Of a stretch of DNA of 64,000 nt, positions 1 to 11,201 are shown in pieces; the stretch's first letter is position 1, and each line of letters starts with the position of its first letter. The position numbers and the translations under genes were made by a program. The stretch is from Kappaphycus alvarezii. Lineage: Eukaryota; Rhodophyta; Florideophyceae; Gigartinales; Solieriaceae. Location: contig NADL03000703.1 of NCBI GenBank assembly GCA_002205965.3, forward strand, positions 62,001 to 126,000, read 5' to 3'. Below the pieces are notes generated by a model. The model was not told the origin of the DNA. It did not search any database and saw only the letters and a list, made by a program, of their open reading frames with translations.

Positions 1-1407
1 CTGCTCAAAACCAACGTGTAGCTCGTGAAATGCGCTTTGCTACGGACGCACAGGACTCACCTGCTTTGTACGCCCTCTTACACTCCTTCCCCGCACACTC
101 CGGTCACGCTCTTGGATGAGGCGGACGTACCTCCTTCCTCGGGAATAACCGAGGAAACCGTCCTGAGAGCTGCCGCTTTATGAACCTGACTTCCGCCGCT
201 GGCCCTAAACGGATGTCCCCATGCTAGCTCCTCCTGCTGGCCACGACCTCGGCGGCTCTTGAAGCCGCCGTCACGGGTCTCTCGGCCCTTACCAACCTTG
301 TTCGACCCAAGGGTGTAGTGGATTTCGGGGAGATATCCACACCTCAGCTACCACGCTCCTGTCGCCCCAGCTCTACCTAGACATGATCAGGCAGATTGCA
401 ATAGCCTAGAGCCTTCGGCGCATGGTCACCAAGGTGCTCCTGCCTTCGACTCTGTCGGACTCCTGTGATTTCCTCTCTCCCCCCCCAGCTCGCTAATGGT
501 GTCCCCTCAGGCCTAGACGCTAGCATTTATGATGTCCGCATGATCATGAAACGCAAAGAGTCGGAATCTGACTTTGTTATGGTCTCTGTTGATATTGTAA
601 ATACATTTAATGCCTTCTCTCGTCAGCAAATGTTGTAAACCCTCCCTTCTCACACCTCTACCCTTTGCCGGTTTATCAACATGAATTATGACCGGGCTCT
701 TCCCCGCCCGTCCTACCATGCTATCCCCCCTCTCTCCTCTCCAGTCGCAATGGGTCCCAAGAAGATGACCCCGCCAGTGTGCTACTTCTTTCCGTGTCCT
801 CAAGCTACTAATTAGCCTCGTATCTGCGGACTGCCGCCTTCTGTTGAACCGCTGATATGAGGACTCGTTAGCCCCGACCCGTTGCCACCATTGCCGTGCC
901 CCGATGAACCCCCGATGTGGTCGCCTCGATCTGCAAGTCTGGATATGGATTTGTGCATCGGCACAACACCACTCGGAACCTTGTCACCAGAAACGTTCAA
1001 ACCCGCCAGTCCTGCATGTCAACAGGAAGTTCCCGTCTTGCTGGCTGGAACCGCTGATTCACCTCGCCGATACACTCATCCAACCACTCCCCTTCGTCCA
1101 TGGTTCGCCCCCGGACAAACCTACTTTGCGCGACATCACGGTACACTCTACGTATGCCTCTGCTACGATCCAACACGCCGCCGAGAAGGCTGCTGGCTCT
1201 GCTGAGCTTGCTGACGCAGGTAAACTGAAGACGTTCACGCGGAGGGTGCGCGACGCACTCTTACCCGACGATGCCGACCCGGTCGTTCAAGTCCGGCGGC
1301 ATTTCGTCCCGCTGGCATTTGACAACATAGGCGCGCTTTCTGCTCGTTCTCGTCGTGTCATCGACTACCACGCCAAACTGATCTCGTTTCGCTGTGCCCG
1401 TCGTTAG
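1..1407 (+). pseudogene. Decayed non-LTR retrotransposon fragment (R2-like reverse transcriptase)
   Basis: This is a broken plus-strand copy of a LINE-type reverse transcriptase. Around 488-635 one frame reads a stretch containing VSVDIVNTFNAFSRQQML, which matches the palm-A segment of the better copy at 1641-4625 (VLIDANNAFNRVDRQSML), and then meets TAA at 636-638. About 500 bases on, the frame open at 904-1407 carries the C-terminal part: a DITV segment near 1130 and a FVPLAFDNIGA segment near 1305, which match DITV and FRPLAFDSQGA in the neighbouring copy. The two pieces are not in one frame and the finger/thumb part between them is unreadable. It runs off the left edge of the window. I infer an inactive relic; the family assignment rests on these two paired matches. 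Confidence 0.7.
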
Positions 1408-1640
1408 TCGGTTATCAAGACACAACTGTTACAACGGATAAGTTTTGCTATCTGGCCCGGCGGCGCATCCGCCCTCCTCGCTCGCATGCCGTCTCACTAC
1501 GAGGGTTCGTCTTCAACACGGGCAACTCAAAATTCCTCGTTTGATTACGTGATGCGACTACCCGCAATTCGATGAAATGAAAAAGGAAAGTCTCAACGAG
1601 CAGGGTATACAAAGTTCGCTGTTTCCTATCGCTTTTAAAC
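1408..1640. other. Spacer between two head-on LINE relics
   Basis: I see no coding feature here. The plus-strand relic ends on the left and the C-terminus of the minus-strand relic begins at 1641, so the two elements meet 3' end to 3' end. Confidence 0.4.
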
Positions 1641-4625
1641 CTACTGTCTTTGTTGCAATCTTGATACGGCGGCGGATAACGCCATGGTCGAGTGACACTT
1701 GGACGCGATCCGCGAAACTAACTCCTCGATAAACGCAATTGCACCAGGGGAAGGGGCACCTTGGGAATCAAACGCCAGAGGTCGAAACGTGAAGTTCGGC
1801 GTGTAAGGCGCAGAAGATGGGCCAGTCGAGGGAGAGGGGAGGCGTCGGGCGAGGTTGCGTTCCAGAGTTGTAACCTTGTTGCGGGCCGCCACTTCAGCAG
1901 CGCAACCGGCAACCTGGGTCGCCTTTGTGCGAACTGCGGCCTTGAACGGTGAGACGACAGTAATGTCACACGCGCAACGTTGTGCCTTCCGGGGTTGGGG
2001 GGGGTTGTACAAGGATATCGGCGGGCCGTAGCTCAGTGCCCGGGACGAGGAGCGGAACCTCGTGCCGAATATCCAAACCCGCGGCGCGGGTAACGTGTTT
2101 CGCAAACGCATAACAGAGCGAGTCATGGCGGTGACGACGGCCGAAACCAGGGCAGCAGAGGTCGGCGGCGTGATCCCGGAGGGTGTCCAAGGGTGGTCAC
2201 AGTGGTGGGAGTTGAGGGGCATTGAGTCATCATACACTGGCAGTCCGAGGTGACGGCGGAGCATGGTCGGCCAGTGTGTGGTGTGTACCTTTGTCGCTGC
2301 CGTTGGGTGGGCGAAGAGAAACGCCGCAGCGGGGCTGCGGCGGAACGCTAAGCCACGGATGCGATATCGAATGTCGGCGTCGCTGTGAGCGGTCGAGTTG
2401 GGGGCAGTCGCCCAGGATTCGTCGTGCCAATGTATTCTTGCCCGCGCCTCTTGCTGTACCCGTTTGAGAAGGGTTAGAGTGTTGGTGGGTGAAGCAGCTA
2501 GAGTGGGAGGGTCAAGGGTCGAAAGGTCGACTATCCCAGGGATGGCCAGGGTGAAACGGCGGAGAGAAGGCCCAGCCTGACGGAGGAGGAAGGGCCGGTC
2601 GCCGCGGTAGCGGCCAGAAGCAAGTGAACAAGCACGCGGCGTGGCGTATGCGGAAGTCTGCTGCCGTGCGGGCGCAGCATCAATGACGCTGGCGGCGGCT
2701 GCGCCATGAAGGAACGTGGTGATGCTTTCGAAGCCCTGACCGCCGAGATTCATGGGGAGGCAGACTTGGTCCCAGGCTCGGTCCGTGAGTGCGATGCCAT
2801 GTAACTTTTCATATGATGACCGTTGTAGATCATCAAATTCTTCTGCGGCGGACTCAGCTAAGCGCGGATCTGAGAGCTTGAATGCATGCGATAGGAGGCA
2901 TGCAGAGGCGCAGATCCGATGCATGCGGAACCGGGCGGGGCGTCGCGGACCAGCACGAGGCGGTCCAGGGTGCGGCGGCACTGAGCAATCTTGGACCGGA
3001 GAAAACTCTCCGTGAACGTTTTGTTGCCAATGGGGGCCCCTAGAAGCGGAAAGCCGTCACGCGAGCATTCTGCAAGAGGAAATTCCGCTAAGAGGGCTGC
3101 TCGATCCGGATGCATGACGTGAGGCCAATATATCCGTGTCTTACGTGGGTTGACATGGAAGCCAACCGTGGGACCATCTCGGGCGAGGAGCCTGAGCGCC
3201 TGACGGATGCCGCCAAGGTTCCCGACGATCGTGCCGTCATCGGCGTACCATTTGCAGAGAGCAATGTTGGGGATCTCAGCAACCCGACAGATGAGGGGTT
3301 TGATCGTTAGCGAGAACAATAATATGCTGGCCGGGTCACCCTGTTGGGTGCTCTGGGCACTTGGTATGACAGTGCGAACCCGGTTCGGCACAAGCAATGG
3401 CGGTTGCATTCGGCCGTGGATCATGTTTGCGAGGCGGGCTAGCGAGGGGGCGAGCATTGGTAGGTGGTCCAGCATAGACTGCCGATCAACACGGTTAAAG
3501 GCGTTGTTGGCGTCGATGAGGACCGTGGCGACATTCGGGGTGGCGGAGAAGCGGCGTAGTGTCGTGCAGGTGTCGTGAACAATAGAGTCCAACCCGGCTT
3601 TAACACCGTTGGCCGTCTGATGCGGCGACATAACCGAGTGTGAATCGGCTATTGCGGCCGGGAGCAGTGCCTTCGTCACTATCCTGGGAGCAAAGACCCG
3701 ATGGCGATCGGGCGGACCTTGTCGGGAGCCGGCTGAAGCGGGAGGAGCGTCACCGCTGCCTAAAGGGGGAGCACAGCGTCCGGGAGTTCCCCCCGTGCGA
3801 GCTGGGAAACGAGCTGTGTCAGAACACGCAGACCGGTCACGCCGGCTTCAGGACTGACGCGAGTCTTAACCAGGATGTGGAACTAGAGGGACGGCGTTCG
3901 TTCGGGTCCGGCGGTGGTGTCCCGCGGGACGCCGCGAACGTCCCGCGGGACGCCGCGAACCGAGTGTTCCACAGCAGCCTCAGTGATGCACGGTGGCGGC
4001 GGGAGTCTTCCTTCGGGGAGCGGCGAAACAGGGCGCGGCGGGGACGGGTGCAGATCCCGGAGCCGCTGAATCGTCGCCGGGTCGTTGACGTCAGCGGGCG
4101 GGCCATTGTGGAGGGCGCGCATGGCCTTAACGTATCGCGCATCAGCGGAAAAGGCCTCTGCACGACGGACGCGCCCGGCGTCGCCGGGGTCTGTTGGGCA
4201 CACAGCGTGTTTCCTTCCCACCATTCAAGCCGAGCTTGATGAGCTGCGAGAGCTTCAGCCCAGAGTGCTCCCCACTATGAGCCCGTGTGCGCACGACGGC
4301 GGCGTTCTCGGAGGGCGATCCGTTGGCTCTTGGGGTCCCACCATCCGCGCTCTCCCCAAAGACAGTGACAGAGGACAGCCGTGGGCAACATGTAGAGGTG
4401 AAGGAATGCTGGTTGAGTAGCGTCTTCACCACAGGCATTCGCCGCAGCTTTCGCCAACTTGATAAAGAGCAGGATAAATTGGGTTAGGCAGGGAGCAGGG
4501 ATATCCTGGAAGGTACACGTCTCGCGATAGGGTGTAGAGGGGATTTCCAAGGGAGTGGGCAAGGGGAAAGACGCCGATATATCATGCGGCGGGTGGTTTG
4601 ATTCCATGGGGTGGACCGATTCCAT
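1641..4625 (-). pseudogene. R2-like non-LTR retrotransposon pol, frameshifted
   Basis: This minus-strand element encodes reverse transcriptase followed by a zinc finger and a restriction-like endonuclease, the arrangement of early-branching (R2-type) LINEs. The frame at 3679-2858 holds the RT palm: VLIDANNAF, then TQQGDPASILLF, then the catalytic box YADDG. A frameshift near 2900-2950 moves into the 2981-1641 frame. A second pair of shifts passes through 2190-1966, which holds a Cys/His finger (DHAADLCCPGFGRRHRHDSL) and RPADILVQ, and returns to CACDITVVSP and FRPLAFDSQGAPSPG. The RPAD...DITV pair is the expected PD-(D/E)xK-type endonuclease core. Upstream pieces in three frames (4625-4275, 4438-4142, 4224-3883) contain the usual pre-RT region (RLRDLHPSPPRP). 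At least five frame changes make it inactive. Confidence 0.75.
3919..3960. repeat. 21-bp perfect tandem duplication inside the LINE
   Basis: Two identical 21-bp units lie at 3919-3939 and 3940-3960, each containing CCCGCGGGAC. The duplication is in frame and repeats RGVPRDV in the pre-RT region of the element. Confidence 0.9.
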
Positions 4626-5117
4626 GGTGGGAGGAGCGGCGTTAGGCCGACTGGCCTCTTGGCTGATGGAGGGGCTCCTTCACACCTGGTATGCCAGCCG
4701 TCAAGGCTGCATGGGAACGTGCGGGGCGGACTCCTTACCTATCGTTGCCGCGGAGGCAACGGTGGGAGGGAGAACGGCCGTGGGCGCTGATGGTGCGTTG
4801 GGCACCATGAGGAACTCCGACGCCGGGGCTTCTTCAGTTGCAGGGCATTGTTGTTTTGTCGCCGACGGGGAAGAGCCCGGGGACCGGAGTGTGAGGTCTC
4901 TAGAGTCTGTCGAGGGGCGCGGCGGGGAGCGGCGGGGGGGGGAATGTACTGTACACTGCAGGTCTGGCTACATATACGGCTGGGAACTAACCGGATGTTC
5001 CACGTCAGTCACGTGCAGTGGGGCTTGCGGCAGAATCGACTTTGCAATGGAAGATCACAGTGTGCTACTTATGCGTTGATAAAGACGCCTGCGGATCACC
5101 CCTGTGGTTACGTTATA
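4626..5117. other. Probable 5' region of the minus-strand LINE
   Basis: No gene is recognised. On the minus strand this segment is proline- and serine-rich in open stretches and may be the upstream (gag-like) part of the LINE whose RT lies at 1641-4625. A GC-rich run at 4917-4942 and a GTACTGTACACTG motif near 4950 are the only notable sequences. Confidence 0.3.
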
Positions 5118-5594
5118 CTACTTTTCGATACACGGGACGCACTCTTCAAATAACAGAAAGAAGGCGGGGGATGGGGCACCCAAGGAGTCGACTGCCAGGG
5201 GCGGAAACTTGAAGTTTGGATACTGGAGGGTGTTTTCCGAAGAGGGCAGGATGCGGCGTAACACTCTGCGCTCGATTTCTTTGACTTTGCCTCGGTTGGC
5301 GATATCGGCGGCGCCGCTGGCCATTAGTGTGGCCCTTGCGCGTACGCCTTGTTTAGTTATTTTAAGTTGTCTTGATCTGTTCTTTTGATGGTGGAAATTT
5401 CTCCTGGTCCCCTCTCTTTGCTGAAGTCGGTGCATGGTTTGACCGTCGCCTGGAGATGCCAGTGATTTATTACAGCCCATTTTTCGCGTAGTGCAGGTTT
5501 TTGAACATGTACTACGCGGTTCTCTACCCTCTACGGCATGCACAGTACAATACAGCAGGTCTCTAAACCAGATAGTGTCATTCTCATCAGACAC
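5118..5594 (-). pseudogene. 3' fragment of a second R2-like LINE
   Basis: The minus-strand frame 5594-5118 is open for 158 codons. Its last 75 or so residues match the C-terminus of the element at 1641-4625: ATLMASGAADIANRGKV, then FKFPPLAVDSLGAPSPA, against FRPLAFDSQGAPSPG in the other copy. The first half of the frame has no similarity that I can see. No RT motif remains. This looks like a 5'-truncated LINE insertion, the usual outcome of target-primed reverse transcription, interrupted at its left by unrelated sequence. Confidence 0.6.
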
Positions 5595-5638
5595 AAAGTG
5601 ATTCGCGAGGGCAACGAATATGGCAAAAGACTAAATAC

Positions 5639-5972
5639 TGTCGACGTATTCGCGTGCGGTGTAGTCGACTCGGCTGACAGCGGAGGTGCTGTAAGCCGAG
5701 CGCCCAGCCTGCGGTATAGATAGCTAATCTCCCGCCGTCTTCATAGAGAGGACAGCAGTGAGGAGTCTACAGCATCAACCGAAAAAGTCGTTGACGCTAG
5801 CCGCACGGTCGCCGCCCTGGGCCCTCCTCACGCACATCCTTCCCAATCCCTACCCATCTCATCCAATAAAGTTTCCTTTTTATCAACTCGTTCCTACAAC
5901 ATTCCACGTTTGTAAAGAAGTCGCGATTGTACGCAACTTCAAACGTGCCGTGGAGATCTACGTTTCACGACA
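5639..5972 (+). repeat. 5' LTR of the copia element
   Basis: 334 bp, TGTCG...CGACA. It differs from the 3' copy by one extra C near 5732, C/T in CTACCCATC, and T/C in ACTCGTTCC. An AATAAA-like signal occurs in TCCAATAAAGTTTCC. The bases just inside the LTR (from 5973) read ATCCGGATTCGAA, complementary to a tRNA T-arm rather than to a tRNA 3' end, so the primer-binding site is uncertain. Confidence 0.95.
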
Positions 5973-6540
5973 ATCCGGATTCGAAGCAGTATTGATTTCC
6001 ACGTGACCAAGGAACATGTCGTTATCAAGGAACCAGTTTCGCGCTCGAGCCGAAACGCTAAAGAAGAAGACAGATTCTTCCGCTGTGACGGATGAAATCT
6101 CGTTGGCCTTCTTGGCAATAACAAAAGAGCTACTCCGACTCTTTGTCATGGACGAGGCTTCCCCGTCCGCTACCTCAGAGGTCAGCGCTCAAACTGTTGC
6201 TCCCCCAACCCGAGTGACGTTATGGATATCGTTCGCATAATGCTTTCAGCGCCATCCGTGATTTTCACCGATAAGTTCTTCACAAGGCCGCTGTACGGAC
6301 TATCTACGCTGTTAGAGACTGCGGACCTTGTGGGTGCTGCTATCGTGCCCGAGAGCTTCGTGCAAGCGCTCCAACTGACTGCCACCGACCAAGGAAACCG
6401 CAGGATTAAGCTTCATGTATGGTTGTGTCATGCTCTTGAGCTTACCTCCAAAAAATTGCATCGCTATCATCCAAAGGTTCAAATCAGCTCGTGGCTCGCC
6501 TAACCTGCTGATTTCAGGTAGTGGTAATGGACGTAGCAAC

Positions 6541-7989
6541 ATGGAAAGCACTCCGGCCGCCCCCGTTCCGATTCCCATGCAAGGTGGTTCTGGGACCCCA
6601 AGTGGCCGAGCACTGCAGCCTGCCGTTAGGACCGCGCCCCAGGCGCGAGATGCACGTACAAGGGTAACTCCAGGACCGATCGCTGGGGTGACCGAGCAAG
6701 CTGAGCATCAGACTCACGTTGAAGCCGCATCGGCTGGACGTGCGCCTATATCGCCTGCGCCCTTTCCGCAATTGCCGTTTTCATTCACGGACAATCATCG
6801 AGGTAGCGGCGCGCAAGGCAATGGGCCTATAAGGACGCCATCAGGCAACGAGAACCTTCCAGGCGGATTCAAAGATCCGAAGGAAGCAAGCTATGCCGTG
6901 GAGGGAATGAAAGATTACAAGTTCAGCGGTGAGATTACACAGGATATCAAGGACACCATCAAGATGTATGAGATCTGTGCTCGCCAATATGGCTTGTCCG
7001 ATCGTCAGAAAAGTGACTTCTTTATACACGCCTTTGACGGCGCTGCACGTCGCCACTTCATGGCAAATACGACGCCAAACATGCCCTTTAACGAGATGTG
7101 CGAGACGATGGATAAGGAATTTAATAGTGATGCGCGTAAGCTACGGTTAAGGCAACACTGGAACTGATTTGTCTTCGCTCATTTATGCAGGAGAATAACA
7201 TTCAGGACATCACCGAAGGTCTCACAAGGCTCGTCTCACACATCAACGAGCTGGCACCTCAGTGCCCGCGAGAGTTCCAATCGGACGCAAACAAGACCGA
7301 CTACCTTCGTCGCGCTGTGGCGGAGTACCAGGACTGGTCCAAAATACCAATATCCAATATTACGTCGCAGAAGTATACGTTTAATGCCTTCACCACGGCG
7401 CTACATGAGTCCATCCAGAACCTTAAGCAGCTATCGCAGCTCTCTGGGAGTCCATTTCCTCAAACAGGTATTGTCGCCAGTGATGATGAGACGGTTGACA
7501 CGCACATGATGCGTTACGGGCGCAAACCGCGACACGTGCATTGGAAGGACGGCAAGGGATACAGGAGGAATGCTGCTACCACGCACGCGTAGATATTCAA
7601 CAAAGACTTTCCAAGAAGCCCGACGACGAGGGGAGTTTGTACGTTGTGGGGAGCCATGGAGCAAAGGACATCGATGTGCGGAGAATGCTGCACGGCAACA
7701 CACCGAGCGCCGGTTGCGACAAGGTGTCGCACCTATCCATATTGTGGCTGACCTTATTACGGCTCATGAGGAAAGCATTCATGCGTCTGAAGAACCCCAA
7801 GACTTCGAGGGGGAAGGTGCCCATGCTGCGGACACATTCGCTGCGCTGATGATGGACACAGAAGGCAGTGAACAGGAAGGGGACCTTCCTGCAGAGACGG
7901 AGGAGATGGAACGTAACATGTACATCCACACTATGCATGCGGCACTCGATGATCAGAAGGGTTTTCGCTTCGGCGACGTGGAGCAATAA
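6541..7989 (+). pseudogene. copia gag (capsid/nucleocapsid), frameshifted
   Basis: Gag forms the retrotransposon particle. I place the start at ATG 6541 (MESTPAAPVPIPM), the first ATG after the leader. A Pro/Ala-rich N-terminus is followed by the capsid-like helical part (DYKFSGEITQDIKDTIKMYE). The frame ends at 7165; a one-base shift near 7140-7150 restores it as ATLELICLRSFMQENN and it runs on from 7185. A further shift near 7570 leads into the nucleocapsid region, where RCGEPWSKGHRC is what remains of a CX2CX4HX4C knuckle; the first Cys position reads Phe. An acidic tail follows to 7989. The relic at 63.1 kb shares this gag (GDISKDITEALKM; METNSITDVLTGLTKLV). Confidence 0.8.
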
Positions 7990-7997
7990 GTTCTGCT

Positions 7998-8432
7998 TTG
8001 CGTCGCCGCCGCAAGAAGCGTCCAGGAGGCTGTGCCACTACGATCGACATGTCAGACCTTATCGCTGCCGATCTAGTCAGCGAAATGCGCAAGTCCCTTG
8101 CACAACGCGTAACGGGTTTTTGCATCGATACTGGAGCTCCGCATTCAGTCATTGGCAGAAAGGAGTTGAATAGGCTTTTTGCCGCACGTGGTATTCACAA
8201 TGTTAGGGTACTGCCATCCTCCCAGAGCTTCCGCTTTGCCGATACTGTGTTCAAATCACTGGGAAGAGTCCATATAGAACTGGATACACCGCTCGGAGCC
8301 CCGTTAGTACGAGTCTGTCTTGATGTCGTCCAGGCTGACATACCAGCACTTCTGGGAATGGATACTATGGACAAGGAAGGCTTGACCCCGTGCATTATCT
8401 CAACCGTTTGGCCAAGCGTAGAAGGGTGGTAA
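7998..8432 (+). CDS. copia aspartic protease domain
   Basis: This segment is the pol-encoded aspartic protease that processes the polyprotein. The active-site motif is CIDTGAPHSVIG (DTGA at about residue 42 of this segment). The flap and second half include FADTVFKSLG and end with PALLGMDTMDKEG, the usual hydrophobic-Gly close of retropepsins. It would be expressed as part of a gag-pol polyprotein, so the apparent start is not a real one. The frame shifts near 8400 into the pre-integrase region. The catalytic residues look intact. Confidence 0.8.
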   Translation: MRRRRKKRPGGCATTIDMSDLIAADLVSEMRKSLAQRVTGFCIDTGAPHSVIGRKELNRLFAARGIHNVRVLPSSQSFRFADTVFKSLGRVHIELDTPLGAPLVRVCLDVVQADIPALLGMDTMDKEGLTPCIISTVWPSVEGW

Positions 8433-9628
8433 CGGAAGACGGAAAGGAAGTGTTCATGGATGACTGGTATTGTCCCGTCACCCGATCGCGAAGTAATCAC
8501 TTGTATTTCGGAATGCACTTCGCGCCCCGTATATTTTTCACGAGGGCACAACTGTCTAAGCTGCATCGAAACTTCTTCCATCCGAGTGTCGCCAAGTTGT
8601 CAACCTGATCAAAAGGTCTAGACCGGAACATGCAACGCCCGAGACCCGACGCATTTTAGAAGACATCGCAAAGCATTGTGACCCTTGCCAACGAATTAAG
8701 CCCGGCCCACACCGCTTTCGCGTCAGTATTGGCAGTGAGGATTTGCGATTCAACGAACGAGTCATGATGGACGTCATGTATCTAGGCCGCGATCCTATCC
8801 TGCACGTGGTTGATGAAGCAACGCACTTCAGTGCAGCGGTATTCCTCAAGTCGATGAGCACGAAGGACCTATGGGAAGCATTCATACGATGTTGGGCATC
8901 TGTGTACACAGGCCTTCCAAACCGTATCCGACGGATCAGGGATCGAATTTCGGGGAACAGTTTATTCACCTGGCCCGATGTGCCGACGTTCAAGTGGATC
9001 GGACAGGGATAGAGGCCCACTCAAGCTTAGGGCTAGCCGAAATATACCATGGCCCGCTGAGGACGACGTTTCGTAAGATTATGGTCGCCCGACCCGCCAC
9101 TGAGAAGGAAGTAGCACTAGCATGTGCCGTGAAAGCCATGAACGACACACTGGGCCCTGAGGGACTGGTACCTTCGGCGATAGTCTTCGGTGAATACCCC
9201 CGGATGACCACCTTATTGGAGCCAAAGAACTACGGCCAACACTATCTGAATGCGCCTAAGTAGCTGAGATTGCGCGGAAAGAAATGGAGGCAGAAATGTC
9301 TGCGCTTAAACTCAAGCGGGCCCTCCACCACGCAGTACCGCCCGCCTGTGATCGAGCTTATGAGCCGGGCGATGCCGTACTGGTGTGGCGGGAGAAAGTG
9401 GTCAATAATCGCATCGGCGAGTGGCTCTGCCCTTTCACCGTGATGGAGATGGACCCAAAGCGGAAGCTAGTCTATGTCCGAGACGTGCCTGTTGGCCCCG
9501 CAAAACCATTTAACCTGGTGCAAGTGAAACCATACTTTCCACCTGAGGTACTGGCACAAACTTTCCTTGCTGACGTGCTGCTGGAATGTCTACCTTCCGA
9601 TCACCGGCAAACGAACCAATATACATGA
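8390..9628 (+). pseudogene. copia integrase (zinc-binding and catalytic core), frameshifted
   Basis: The segment starts with the GAG-pre-integrase/HHCC zinc region: LHRNFFHPSVAKL, then HCDPCQRI about 50 codons on in another frame. The DDE core follows. The first Asp is in MMDVMYLGRDPILHVVDEAT (near 8765), the second in TDQGSNFGEQF (near 8935, after a +1 shift), and the Glu in GIEAHSSLGLAEIYHG (near 9045). A stop at 9261 and another frame change lead to a C-terminal part (9284-9628) with YEPGDAVLVWREK, an SH3-like DNA-binding tail. All three catalytic acids can be read, but four frame changes mean this copy cannot make an intact integrase as sequenced. Confidence 0.8.
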
Positions 9629-11159
9629 CCGAAGTGTTGGAACCGGACGACGAACGGGCGAAAAGTGCAGAAATGAAAAGGGCTAGACTGAAAGAGGTTC
9701 GAGACCTCTTAAAGCGGGGTACCTTTCGTGTTGTATTTAAGGAAGAAATTCCCCCCGGTGCGAACGTCCTCCCGGGCCGTTTTGTGCTGGCGATAAAGTC
9801 TTCCATCGACGGGAAGACCAAGTTCAAGGCCCGTTATGTTATCGGCGGGCACAAGTATAAGTGGAAAGAGCTCATGGTACGTACAAGTAGCACAATAAGT
9901 CCACCTTATGTTCGGTTACTACTCGCGATGGCAGCCATCTTTAAGTTTGATGTCTGGTCCGCCGATATACGGCAGGCATATCTACAAGCAGCGGAGCCAC
10001 TGGGACGGGACATCTATCTGCGCGATCCATCACCGGAGTTTAACCTCGAACCAGACCAGTGCCTGAAGTTGCTTCGGCCTCTATATGGGCTTTGCGACGC
10101 TGGTGACTTGTGGCATAAAACACTAGACCAGCACCACCAGGCTGAACTAGGCATGAAGCCTTGCAAACTGGACCCGACGCTGTACTATTTGTTGGACAAG
10201 AACATACTCATTGGTCTCAGTGGTGCCTATGTCGATGATCTCCTACGGACGGGGAATCCAACGTTTCGTCATAAGACGGCTACAACGAAGCAGAAGTTCG
10301 AGATGGCCGAGGAGGCGAACCTCCCTTTCGAGTTTACTGGCTTCTCCCTCGACCGAGCAAAGAATGGGGACTTGGTGGTAGACCAGCATCACTACCTCCG
10401 CAAACTGGAATGCTTACCACTGGGTGCACCCCTCAAACGCTTCCGTTCGATGCGAATGCGACTGGCCTGGCTGGCAAACTCACGCCCCGACTGTCTTTTA
10501 GAGATCGCGCAGCTAGCACAGGTAACACCCGAGATGTTCGAGAAGCAACGCGGGAGCACATCCGAAGGCTGAACAAGGCGATCAAGTACGCCACAGATAA
10601 CCGGACAACGTTACGGATGCCAGAATTGGATGTGGACACTCTAAGACTGACAGGCTTCTCGGATGCCTCTTTTGATAACAACCACGATTTATCATCGCAG
10701 CTCGGGTATATAATATTCCTCGTGGACGCACACGGTACGGCCATACCTTTAGTCTTTAAGTCTTACAAGGCGAGAAGGATAAAAAGATCGGCTATGTCTG
10801 GCGAAGTAATCGCGTTTAGTGATATGTTCGATTACGCGATCGCGCTCGCGCACGACATCAAATCGATTCTGCACAAGCCTGTACCCGTACAGTTGCTCAC
10901 AGATAGCAAAAGTCTATTTGATATTATATCCAAAGGGTCAAGGAATTCCGAAAAACGAATGCTGCTTGACATAGTAGCTGCACGCGAAGGATTCAAGAAC
11001 AAGGTCATTTCTGATATTGGGTTTATACGAGGTTCTACTAACGTAGCAGATGGACTCACAAAGAGAATGTCCCAAGCGATGATGCGAACAGTTATATCAA
11101 GCGGACGTCTAGAAGTTATACCGGAGCAATGGATCGTTCGAGGAGATGGTACTACGTGA
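9586..11159 (+). pseudogene. copia reverse transcriptase and RNase H, one frame break
   Basis: RT occupies 9586-10572. Landmarks are RFVLAIKSSIDGKTKFKARY, then VWSADIRQAYLQA with the first catalytic Asp, LRPLYGLCDAGDLWHK, and the YVDDLL box (near 10228), which is the copia form of YxDD. A one-base shift lies between about 10440 and 10570. RNase H follows in the frame ending at 11159, with its acidic residues in FSDASFDNN, SAMSGEVIAF and LTDSKSLFD, and the copia tail FIRGSTNVADGLTKRM. All catalytic residues are present. Apart from the shift between the two domains this is the best preserved part of the element. Confidence 0.9.
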
Positions 11160-11201
11160 GGTCTACATTGTGTACTATTCCAAATATAATTCATCTTTAC
11201 T

